DNA of 64,000 nt from Pomphorhynchus laevis (Eukaryota > Acanthocephala > Palaeacanthocephala > Echinorhynchida > Pomphorhynchidae), in the NCBI GenBank assembly GCA_012934845.2, contig WNNJ02000849.1, forward strand, positions 1 to 64,000, read 5' to 3'. Made by a program: the position numbers and the translations under genes. Every line of letters starts with the position of its first letter. Position 1 is the first letter of the stretch. Below are positions 49,700-59,600 of this stretch, piece by piece. Below the pieces are notes generated by a model that was not told the DNA's origin, did not search any database, and saw only the letters and a program-made list of their open reading frames with translations.

Positions 49700-52615
49700 C
49701 TATCTGCTCGTATCTATTTTCTTTAAAATCATCTGTGCTGTACTGCCAAGGGCACCGTTGGAGGCAAGAACAATAGGATAAAATGACGATCGTTCAAACC
49801 GTGCTATTCTTTCACCATACTTCGAGTTTTTTCTAGCCTCGTGATAGTTAAAAGCATTGCTTGTCGTGCCAGATGAATAAGAAGGAGCAAGATGGCTGAA
49901 AACACAAATGTCAAATAATGACCGCTCCGTCTTATCCCCAAACAGACCGTAACACGCAACATCAACTCTAGAATTACGATCAAGGGTCGTTGTGGAATTT
50001 TTGAAAACTATTCCTTCAGGCAAAGGTTGTAAAGGAGGTTCAATTGATGTTGAACTGCATACATCGGCTAGTTCTTTAGCAATAATATCACGAACCACGT
50101 TATGTCTAATTGTTGGAATACCACCGGACTGACAAGCAACAGCATGACAAATATCAAAATTGTGTCCACACAAACATTTCATGGGTGAGTCCGGAGGTTT
50201 CCATCCATAGCGTGATGCCAGAGCATCTTGAAATTGCCTTTTGCTTAAGTGGTGATTAAGTACTAATGAAGGTTTTGCTGAAAGCCAATTAGATGCCCCT
50301 TTACAGGCTGCGAAATCGAGACAAGCGCTAATAGTCGCTGATTTTGATTTAACCCTCATCAATCGAGTTTTGATAGATTCTTGCTTATATATTCTTATTT
50401 CTCGCGCAATTTGGGCATATCTAATCTCTAAATCACTTCCTGATAATCCATCTAGTAGAGGTTGGCTCATGCGTAATGAACTATCATATTCCGAAAGAGG
50501 ATTACTATTCGGGTCTAGTATACCCAATCCACCGTAGCGTAATGGAATCATTATCGAATCAAGTTGTCCCGTATCTAAATCAACTCCTGTCAACTTCGGA
50601 ATGATCGTGTCGAATATATACGATGAAAGACGTTCGTAACATGTGCTACTAGCCATACAAGTTCGTTGAACATAATTCCACTTGAATTGGAGCGCCTGCG
50701 TCAAAGCTGCAAAAGCGACGTATGGATCTTCATTCGCTACTAAATTCAAATTTTTTAATGATTCAATCCAGTTTTCAATTTTGCCATGAACAAATTGGTC
50801 CATATATGTTTGATCTCCAATGGCAGAACCAAGAATTTCTGTACCTTGGTATATAATCTTAAGCCCTGTACCACAGAAAGTCTTCTCTGCTAATTTTATT
50901 TGATCTTTATGTACTAGAACCTGGCATTTTTGTTCATTTAGATGAAATCCATATCTATGGCCGATTTCGCGGATACCATTCCAGACTCTCAATACATCAG
51001 ATCGACTACCCACACAATTCGCATCGTCTGCAAACCAGCGATGAGTAACGTTTGGTGCTATAGCTCTCAGCTTCATTATTAGTGGAAGTGATGACGCAGC
51101 AAATGCTATCATTGCCAGAGGATCACCTTGCGTGAACCCCTCCTTGGAAAACATTAAATCCTTGTCGACTGAAAGAGTTGCTGGATTACCATACACATTA
51201 CGCAGCACTGTTGCTAGTGAAGGACAAACATACTCTATATTTGCTAGAGCCAATTTACGGTTCACACAGTTAAAGGCATTTCGAGCATCTAGCTGCAACA
51301 AGCACATGTCACTGTTTTCCATGTAAACCTGTCGAATGGAATGTATCGCAGCCTCGACCCCGCATCTTTGTCCAGCGCACAATTGTTCGCATTTCGACAC
51401 GATCTGTAAGTCTTTACTTATCAACTTTGCCAGAACTTTTCCAACTATTCTGCGTGATACCTCACCAATCCCTATCGGCCTGATGCCGGGGTCCTTGTTC
51501 AATGGAATCAAACGGCTTGCTGTAAATGCTGTAAGAGAGTCTGGGTTGATATTAACGGATGCCACTAGATACGAAAAATCAGCGAGACTGGAAGCTAGTC
51601 GAGAAGATGATATTCCGAACGAACATAGCATTGTGCGCCATATTTGCGCATCCATTCCTGAAGGTCCTGCTGATCCTTGAGTGCGTCGAGCTGCCTCTAT
51701 AATGTCATCGCTTGATATGTATTCAAAACGTACTGGGTGGTGCTTAACCATGTTTGGTAAAGGACTATTTAAAGCTACGCCTTCACTTATGTCGGAAGCT
51801 TCAGGGTGAAGCTGTAATAGCTTATGCCGCACACTCTGTGATTCAAAAGTATCGTCCAACTCCATTATACCCATTTGATTGTGAGGATTTTCAAGCAATT
51901 TTATCGCTGAGTTTGTCTTGTGATGTGTCATTAGCTGAATAAATTTCTGGACCCAACTTGATTTTCTAGATGTCCTTTGGCTTTGGCACTTTCTCTGACT
52001 TTGAAGGATTCTTGCTTCACATAAAAGCTCGAACAAGTTTTGTTCCTTCCATAATTTTAGTCTGCGTTCAATATTTTTGCGTCTTGTACTCACACGACGA
52101 GATTCCGTTCTTTGCAAAATTAACTGACACATCACCGTAGATGATTTAAGACTTAATTCTATCTGTGTTTGATCATCGACGCATAAACGATAAAATGACG
52201 CTAAATTGTCGATGAACTCGAAGCTTGCATTACATTTTGGTAGCTCGAACAAATTCGGATCCCATAAAATGACTTCTTTGTAAACCGAGTCAATGTCAAT
52301 CCCTGTGTTAGTTTGTTTATCTGTGCTACTATGTAAGAGCTCAGTGGATTTATTAGTAAATCCAATACTACACAAGTTCAATTCCAAGATTTGGTTAATA
52401 CAGCCATTCACTGAATGTGATACATTCGTTCGCTCTGTGGATGGAATGATGGAGTCCAATAATAGCGGCGTTTCTTTAATGCGATTTTTGCAACTGGTAG
52501 CTAGACAGTCAATACAAGATCTTCCGGATTTCTTACAAGGACAACGTATACATTTTGCAGCTGAACCATTACACGTACAACAGCGAGAAAAGGAAGACGG
52601 TTTACCTCGCGGCAT
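49700..52615 (-). CDS. Retrotransposon ORF: cysteine-rich finger, RT and RLE
   Basis: 971 residues, uninterrupted. Residues 12-43 form a cysteine cluster (CCTCNG, CIRCPCKKSG, CIDC) that may bind nucleic acid. It is unlike the C2H2/Myb N-terminus of R2. The RT spans roughly 300-600: GPSGMDAQIWR (317-327), IPLNKDPGIRPIGIGEVSRR (370-389), motif A LQLDARNAFN with D443, motif B GFTQGDPLAMIAF (493-505) and catalytic FADD at 528-531. A thumb-like region follows. A CCHC-type knuckle has C814, C816, H824 and C828. The RLE has RHN (837-839), RVD with D885, D902 and K929, the expected PD-D/E-K style set. All catalytic positions that I can identify are intact, so the protein could nick target DNA and prime reverse transcription there. 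The start is the first ATG after a stop-rich leader. The plus-strand frames over this interval are antisense shadows. Confidence 0.9.
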   Translation of the reverse strand: MPRGKPSSFSRCCTCNGSAAKCIRCPCKKSGRSCIDCLATSCKNRIKETPLLLDSIIPSTERTNVSHSVNGCINQILELNLCSIGFTNKSTELLHSSTDKQTNTGIDIDSVYKEVILWDPNLFELPKCNASFEFIDNLASFYRLCVDDQTQIELSLKSSTVMCQLILQRTESRRVSTRRKNIERRLKLWKEQNLFELLCEARILQSQRKCQSQRTSRKSSWVQKFIQLMTHHKTNSAIKLLENPHNQMGIMELDDTFESQSVRHKLLQLHPEASDISEGVALNSPLPNMVKHHPVRFEYISSDDIIEAARRTQGSAGPSGMDAQIWRTMLCSFGISSSRLASSLADFSYLVASVNINPDSLTAFTASRLIPLNKDPGIRPIGIGEVSRRIVGKVLAKLISKDLQIVSKCEQLCAGQRCGVEAAIHSIRQVYMENSDMCLLQLDARNAFNCVNRKLALANIEYVCPSLATVLRNVYGNPATLSVDKDLMFSKEGFTQGDPLAMIAFAASSLPLIMKLRAIAPNVTHRWFADDANCVGSRSDVLRVWNGIREIGHRYGFHLNEQKCQVLVHKDQIKLAEKTFCGTGLKIIYQGTEILGSAIGDQTYMDQFVHGKIENWIESLKNLNLVANEDPYVAFAALTQALQFKWNYVQRTCMASSTCYERLSSYIFDTIIPKLTGVDLDTGQLDSIMIPLRYGGLGILDPNSNPLSEYDSSLRMSQPLLDGLSGSDLEIRYAQIAREIRIYKQESIKTRLMRVKSKSATISACLDFAACKGASNWLSAKPSLVLNHHLSKRQFQDALASRYGWKPPDSPMKCLCGHNFDICHAVACQSGGIPTIRHNVVRDIIAKELADVCSSTSIEPPLQPLPEGIVFKNSTTTLDRNSRVDVACYGLFGDKTERSLFDICVFSHLAPSYSSGTTSNAFNYHEARKNSKYGERIARFERSSFYPIVLASNGALGSTAQMILKKIDTSR

Positions 52616-52654
52616 TATGTTGTGTGTTGTTTCAATTGTGTATTCAATTGTGTT

Positions 52655-52740
52655 GTAAATAGTTATTTGTTAACAGCTTAGAATTTTAAACTCTCTGTAT
52701 ATAGTTATTTGTTAGCAGCTTAGAATTTCAAACTCTATTA
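52655..52740 (-). repeat. Tandem duplication in the LINE 5' UTR
   Basis: A block of about 45 bases is present twice, with ATAGTTATTTGTTARCAGC and CTTAGAATTT as shared plus-strand blocks. It lies between the ORF start and the 17-bp iterons, within the presumed promoter/5' UTR. Confidence 0.75.
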
Positions 52741-52768
52741 TTACCAAAATAATAATAATAATAATAAT

Positions 52769-52904
52769 CTTGTAATCGAATTTATCTTGTAATCGAATTT
52801 ATCTTGTAATCGAATTTATCTTGTAATCGAATTTATCTTGTAATCGAATTTATCTTGTAATCGAATTTATCTTGTAATCGAATTTATCTTGTAATCAAAC
52901 TTAT
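52769..52904 (-). repeat. Eight 17-bp iterons in the LINE 5' UTR
   Basis: CTTGTAATCGAATTTAT (plus strand) repeats exactly every 17 bases, eight times; only the last unit differs (CTTGTAATCAAACTTAT). It lies about 30 bases inside the 5' end of the element. Repeated 5' units often carry LINE promoter activity; that is inference here. An ATA/ATT trinucleotide run (52749-52768) adjoins it. Confidence 0.95.
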
Positions 52905-52936
52905 TGTAATTTGCTAGAACAGTTTTAAATTTTCTT

Positions 52937-52950
52937 ATGATAAGATTAAT
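52937..52950. repeat. 14-bp target-site duplication, 5' side
   Basis: ATGATAAGATTAAT, a perfect copy of 49470-49483, lies directly outside the 5' end of the element. Confidence 0.85.
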
Positions 52951-53029
52951 AATAAGATTAATAATAATTAAATAATTTTTATATTACATAATAATTAAAA
53001 AATAATAATAATTTGTAATAATTTTTTAT

Positions 53030-53350
53030 TTAAAATCTTATATAATCATTTATTATTTTTGATTTATAAATAGTATCAGATACATATACTCCGTTATCTG
53101 ATCTGATTTGTTCTACTGACAAGTTATTATTTTGTTTTGCATGTATTTTGTTTTGATGAATAGGAGCCGAAACTTGATAAAATAGCAGTTCCTCCTGATA
53201 ATCTATAATCTTTATTAGAAGTTAAAGCCGGATTGCATAGCAGATCTTATCCTTATAAATATTAATTGTATAAAGTTCATATAATTATTTATCCTTATTT
53301 ATATATTATAAAATACGTAGATTCAGTTATCTGATTTGTTCTACTGACAA
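53030..53350 (+). repeat. Family B repeats, two partial copies
   Basis: Ends reading TCCGTTATCTGATCTGATT (about 53090) and ATACGTAGATTCAGTTATC (about 53312) are separated by the core GCCGAAACTTGATAAAATAGC. Another core lies at about 53395-53420. Confidence 0.6.
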
Positions 53351-53502
53351 GTTATTATTTCGTTTTGCAATGATTTTGTTTTGAGGAATAGTAGCCGAAA
53401 CCTGATAATTTAGCAGTTCTTCCTGATAGTCTATTATATTTTGTTACATTGTAAATTATTTAAAAGTCGATTCATGAAAATTGATTTCTATTTTGAATTT
53501 TA

Positions 53503-53887
53503 TGTAGAACATGTAAGCTAGACGCGAAAGAATGACGAATGCCGTTTTGTCATCACAATGACACATCAGTGGCAGATCCCTCCCACTACTGGATGCAGAG
53601 GAGGACTGGCAGACGGCAATCAATGAATGAATCAATGTGAATGGTGTACTAGAAAATTTCTAGTAACATCATTGCCAGTGATTTTGCTAATGATCCTTTT
53701 TGGTGAAGCTGTAGTGCTGATTTAGTACTCGATAATGTTACTAGAAATTTTCTAGTACATCATTTATTGATTGTGGTCTGCCAGTCCTCCTCTGTATCCA
53801 CTAGTGGGAGGGATCTGGCACTGATGAGTTATTGTGATGACGAAACGGCATTCGTCATTTTTTCGCGTCTGGTTTACATGTTTTACA
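53503..53887. repeat. MITE family F, copy 2, with long inverted arms
   Basis: The arms pair over nearly the whole element (about 180 bases each). The left starts TGTAGAACATGTAAGC with AGACGCGAAAGAATGACGAA, and the right ends with its complement. Blocks shared by both arms include CAGATCCCTCCCACTA and GAGGAGGACTGGCAGAC. The loop holds CATTGCCAGTGATTTTGC. It is G+C-richer than its flanks and non-coding. The open frame at 53767-53958 is an artefact of the right arm. Confidence 0.9.
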
Positions 53888-53944
53888 AGACATTCACGCG
53901 GAATAGTCTCACTCTCCTTATTTTAAATTTTAATAATAAATTTC

Positions 53945-54717
53945 ATTGTGTTAATTAGCATCTGAAGATGCTGACAGAAGTTGGCAAAATATTAAAAAAA
54001 TTCAGTTTTCTTTGATCCAGCTCCAATAATTCTTTATTAATAAATAGATCATTATCAACTATTTAAATTGTTTCAGATATAATTAAACGTTTAATATTAT
54101 TGATTATAACAAATAGATTTAATTTGCTCAGTTTTCTGATCTGATTTCTTTTTTGTTGTTGTTTAATATAATTTAAAAAATTAAAAATTAGAAATAAAAG
54201 CTCGTTTTTTTAAAACGAGCTTTTATTTAAAAACTTGATTTTATGAAATTTAGAATTTTTTTGCTTATCTTCTTTGAAAATTCGCTTATAATACGGTCAT
54301 TTAGTTAATGATTTAGTACAAATAGTTTAGTTGACACCATATGAAGTCGGTTATTGACTACAGTGAACGAAATAATGTGATTTCGACATGGTGATTCATT
54401 ATTTAACAGAATAATTTAATTTTTATAAAAAATAATTGAATGATAAAAAAATCATAGCATTAATTAAATAGATTTAATTCATACCAAATCTATTTAAATA
54501 GATTTAAATAGATTTTTAAATATAAAAAAGACTTAAATCAAATAGATTTAACAAATAGATTTAAATCAATTGAGCTACCGTTGATGGTTATTTGCTTTTG
54601 ACATCTAAAAGCGTAAGCAATCAATGTTTTGAACAGTCATTTAACAAGATGAAATTTAAAATTTAAATTTGAAATAAAAATCAATTTTAATGAATTGACT
54701 TATAAATAATTTACAAT
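53945..54717. repeat. Family D copy and A+T-rich spacer
   Basis: CATCTGAAGATGCTGACAG with TTGATCCAGCTCC lies at about 53952-54030. The rest has short AAATAGATTT repetitions (about 54470-54560) and no gene. Confidence 0.45.
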
Positions 54718-55474
54718 TTAAGAATTACAATTAAATTTTATAGTTAAAGTTTGCTTTGGTGCCAAAAGTTACTTTCATTATTGGTTTTTGGTCTAATTAC
54801 CGAAACAATAAAGATAACTTGTTCTTGCTGACCTTTCGACTTTTTACGGTCCTGATCACACAAAAAAATTGTTAATAATAAATGATTATATAAGATTTTA
54901 TATAGTTTATATTTATATCAAGTTAAAATCTAAAATTTAAATTTGAAATAAAAATCAATTTTAATAAATTGACTAATAAATAATAAACTAATTTAAATTT
55001 GTGATTTTAAATTTATTATTTTTGATTAAATCGAAAGTTTGATGAAGTTTCGATGAAAAGATGTTACCTTTTTTTATTGCAAAAAAAGTAATTTTCTGAA
55101 GATACTAACAGAGTTAGTGAAATATCAAATAAAAATATATCTTTGATCCAGTTCCACAATAATAGATTATTATCAACTACTTACAATTATTAAAATTGGT
55201 TGTTGCTATTATTACTATTATAATTAGCATTTTGATAATAGTTTATCAGTACAAATTATTTAATTACTATAAAATGTTCTTGAAAATGTCACATTTAGAA
55301 TTTCCCCTTGTTACTATCTTCTGATTTCCTATCAGCAGCTTTTGACAATGTTTATATGACAAATTATAGACATAATTCCATATCAGCTTATTATTTAAAT
55401 GTTCTTAGAAACATTTCTGAATTGCCAAACCAAATTTCGTTTTGATTTGGATAAAACCTAATATATTTTCACGG
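54718..55474. repeat. 757-bp long repeat, copy 2
   Basis: Same length and orientation as 2101-2857. The few differences that I noticed include a changed CACAACAGAAATTTG tract and single substitutions near the end. Flanks of the two copies differ, so it is a dispersed element rather than a larger duplication. Confidence 0.85.
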
Positions 55475-55565
55475 GATGACACATTATAGACGTAATGATT
55501 TATAGACATACCTTTTGATTTATATTAAAAATAAAAAATTCATAATTGCAATTTTCTGAATTGCT

Positions 55566-55738
55566 AAATCGAAATGGCAAGACGCCCGTCAAGAGGTAGA
55601 TCATTTATTAAATTTTCGATTCCAGTTTGGAATCATCATCAGAAATTGTAAGTATTATCACCAAGACAATTTTTTAACTGGAATCGAAAATCTAATAAAT
55701 GATCTACCTCTTGCGGGGCGTCTTGCCATTTCGATTTT
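55566..55738. repeat. Fold-back MITE, family A, copy 2
   Basis: Inverted arms start AAATCGAAATGGCAAGACGC and end with the complement, around a loop shorter than in copy 1 (41-293). The tail after it shares GAGCCCGAGCACC-like sequence with copy 1. A family D piece follows at about 55815-55900. Confidence 0.85.
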
Positions 55739-56661
55739 AATAATTTAAAAGTGAGCCCGAGCACCATCAGTTCTCTAACTTCTTTAGCATCTTTAGAAAA
55801 TTACTCTGAAAATGTAATTTTCTGAAGATGCTAACCGAGCTGATTAGCGAAATATCAAATAAAATTTACCTTATTTCGTGATCCAGCTATAATAATTCTT
55901 TATATCTGAAACATTTTATTTGAAAATTTAAAGTGCTTACAAAAATTTCAATAAGATTAACTATATTTTATATATAACAAAATATAAATTTCATTTTACA
56001 AACATTATTTAGACACAATCGCATACAATTTTATCCATGGCGCATTCATTCATGCCACATTCGCATTCATTACGTTCAAATTCGCATTCATTTTCATCAC
56101 TTCTTCAATCAAGCAAGTCATATTTGCACACATTGGTATTCATCAAGTATACGAAACAACATATTTCGTATTTAATAGTTCAAGAAAAACTATAAACGAT
56201 ATAACACACATGTGTAAATTGTACGGACAAAATCTAATAAAAAATTAAACATACAGATATAATAGCATGCAAATACGAGTAGAAATGGGAATTTAAGATA
56301 TATCCTAAGAGGAATTTGTTCGATAATTTACAACAAAGAATTGAACAGACATTGTCAGCAAACAAAGAAGATTCCTGAAGTGAAAGTTTCTCTAAGTCAT
56401 ATCATAACTTCAATTACTTTTAATTTAAACTGTAGTCGATTATAATTCCTTTAAAATGTGCCCCTATCAAATTTAATTTCAAAACCTCTGCAAAATATTC
56501 CTTTAACATGTGCCGCTATCAGAATTGATTTTATATTCTAACACATTTAATGTTAACCCAAGTACCGAATTCTATTTGAATACTTAAGTTGTGAATGTGA
56601 ATGAAATAAAAATAACAAAATCAACAAATTCATTTTACAAAGAGAACCAAAATAAGCAAAA
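55739..56661. other. 3' flank of the GATA gene
   Basis: It should contain the 3' UTR of the minus-strand GATA gene. A family D piece is at its left end. A run of CGCATTCATT-like repetitions is at about 56040-56100. No separate gene is supported. Confidence 0.4.
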
Positions 56662-59600
56662 TTAATAATTACGTGATACTGGATTAGTATGAAAAAGTAT
56701 ATTTTCAAAACTTTGCAATGGCATAGTAGCAGATCTAGGTATTGGAATTTCTGGCACTTCACAACTCTGATCCATCAAATTGGTTGAGTGAGCACTTACT
56801 GAGCGTCTCAGTACATCGAAACAATCAGAAAGCGACGAATACCTATTTATGAATTGAAATTGTTTAAGTCGCTTTCTAGATCGTATCGGTCTTTGAAAGA
56901 GATGACCTGGCCTCGCTATCTAAATACGTATGAATATCACGTTAATAGATAAATAAGTTGTATATTTGAGCGCATTGAAGATATCAATATCAAAAATATA
57001 TATAGAAACAATATTGTTACGAAACATATTGTATTTATAACTATTTTAAAGAGGCAAGAGGCTTGGTGGCTGTAGTAATATATAAAAATATTGTTTTTAA
57101 TTAATAATTAATTTGTTTTCTTTATCAACAAAAAACGTATTTTGAAATTCAAATGCCTAATCTAAAATTTGATTCGATGCTATTGCATCGAATGCAAGAT
57201 TTGCCTTACATAAAGATCCGTGATTGAGGCATCAAGATCATAACTAACGACGGCTTGGCACATTAAAGTTACATCATTTGAGTTAAGAGAATCACTTCAA
57301 TGGCATTTTAAAGCGTAATTTAAAAGCTAAACGCGTAGATGTTATTGTTCTGTTATGTTATTGTTTTACATGTTATTGAACAATGTAAAATTAATTTAAC
57401 GATTTCATTTTATCAAATGCATTCAGTAAAATTAAAGTGCAAAATCTGAGAAAATATTTAAGTGTTCGAAATGTGAAACACCAAATTAAAACTTAATTTT
57501 GTTAAGTTGTAAAAACTTTTTAACAAATATTATTATCTAGCAATATTTATTATTTATTATTTAAGTTGCTTAACATTTTGTTATTAAACATTTATTAAGT
57601 TATCTTTTTAAATTTCAATGACTTAATCATTAGACATAATTCTCAGTCACTTATTAAAAGTCTCGTGTTTTATAATACCAAAATAACAGAATTTTTCTAT
57701 AAAACTAAAATTGTTCGTTCAGATTATTATTTACATGAGTCATTTGCTAGTTTTGTGCAATGCATACCAAGTATTTATATATTTGATGTTTTTATACACA
57801 AATTTCCCAATCTTTAACATTACAAATGAAAGAAAATAATATATTTAAATGCTTTTTATTCTAAAGGTATTATCATCAATGGCATTGTAATACAGTGTTT
57901 ATTAATAATGTGATATCATTAATACTCGATAAAAGAGTGTAAATATCATGATAAAACTAAATTATTTCATATTTTACAGTTAGTCTTTTAAACAAAATTA
58001 CATGCTTCCATATGAATGTGTTATTTATTCTGTTTAAGAAGGCGAAATATGAATACAGCCGTTTGTGATCAAATAGTTAATTGTATCCTCGATTAAGGTT
58101 TAAACGAAAATATTACATAATTATTGATTTATATAAAAATTGCTCTAAATCAGTATTTTTGCTTTTAGTAAATAAATTGATTAATTTTAAATGTTCTTAA
58201 CATCAAAAATATTCATTATCGATTTATTCTATACTGTAAGTTAATGTTATTTCATAGGAATTGAGAAAGAATATATCAATATTTAGATACCCTTTGATGC
58301 TATCTTAAGATTTTTTAATACAAGTTGTAAAAATCGAAACATAAATGCTTTTATGCACAGAAAGTAATCGATTTGCCTCGCTGTGTTGCTAACATTAAGA
58401 ACCAAATTTAAAGCGACGAGGAGAATAAAATAAACGTCTAAGATGAAAATTTGATGTCACAGTAGCCGATAAAATATTGTGTAATTTCTTGGTTCCTTTA
58501 AGTTATTAGTTCCTTTAAATTACTCAAGTTTCTTTGAATTATAAGTTTGGAAATCATAATAACATAATATATAAGAACATTTAATAACCTTTGTGATATA
58601 ATTGATAAGCGATAAATGAAATCGATTAATGAACAAGAGATTTTAAAATATAGATATTTTGGTAAAATTTGCTCAATTTGTATCATATGCGGTGCCGTAA
58701 TTTATCGTCGTATAGAATCGACAAAGGAAATAAGTCTGCTATTAGGATAGACATTTGCATTAAGATTAAAGGACAATGACGTTTGTCAACTAGATAATGA
58801 CATGAACGAATATGCAATTAAGCATTGATAATTATTGAATTAAATGATTGATAAGTTAAACTCATTGGGATCCATGGGTTTAGAGAAATGACTTTATCTC
58901 AATATTCGTTCAGCGTATTTTAGTTTTTACAATAAATAAATGAATTGCCTTCCAACGTCCCGAATGACGTAAAACTTGGGTGTATACCTAAAATTAGAAA
59001 CTTTCAAAGAAATTTTGCTAACTTAAAGCAGTTAAATAATCTTACTTTATTACGGTCGAAATATAGTTTACATGCGTTACATATGGTTGTTCCGAATTTG
59101 TTTTTTCTCCAAAGAGTAGAGTCTGTAGTTTGACAAACAAGGCATTGATGATTTTTATTATTTATCCTGGTTACCTAAATATGCGATATTCGAAACAATA
59201 TTTAATGAGAAAACAAAAACAAAATTTAATGCGATTTAAAAAATAAACCAAATAACTTTAGGCTGTATAGTGTACTAAACCTAACAGTTATTTAAATATT
59301 ATTCAAATCAGGTCAGCTAACTGAGCCTAAACTTATGGATTGAAACGTTTAAAAATAATGTATTTTTAAGTCTATATTAAAAGATCTTTACAATATAATT
59401 TCTTAATTCAATTTGAAGTTTGGTGGAATTACAATTGCATCGTAATGCTTAAAATTAATATTAACAAAGATTAAGATTAAAAATGGTATATATACATACA
59501 AGTATAAGTGTATATATACTTGTACTCTCTAAGCACAGTATGTACTTAATACGTATTTATTATACTTATGTACTTTATACAGCATGTATAAAGTGATGCA

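Larger units (their letters stand above)
49484..52936 (-). mobile_element. Full-length RLE-type non-LTR retrotransposon
   Basis: This unit of 3453 bases lies on the minus strand. It has a 5' UTR (52936-52616) with tandem repeats, a single ORF (52615-49700), a 3' UTR of about 190 bases and an A-rich tail (poly-T at 49484-49502 on the plus strand, continued by further T-rich sequence). It is flanked by perfect 14-bp direct repeats ATGATAAGATTAAT. The open ORF and perfect duplication indicate a recent insertion. The target is ordinary A+T-rich DNA, not a recognisable rRNA or snRNA gene. Family: the RLE group (R2/Hero/NeSL/Utopia assemblage); the clade cannot be fixed without a tree. Confidence 0.9.

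Noticed and set aside
51132-52658. Several plus-strand frames of 60-120 codons
   Set aside because: Antisense shadows of the intact LINE ORF.
49470-52950. U2 snRNA or 28S rDNA target next to the intact LINE
   Set aside because: Both flanks are low-complexity A+T sequence without any recognisable snRNA or rRNA.
56037-56189. 50-codon plus-strand frame starting MAHSFMPHSHS
   Set aside because: It derives from a short CGCATTCATT-type repetition in the 3' flank of the GATA gene and has no supporting context.
58945-59133. 62-codon plus-strand open frame
   Set aside because: It is antisense to the GATA C-finger exon, which explains its open frame and base composition.
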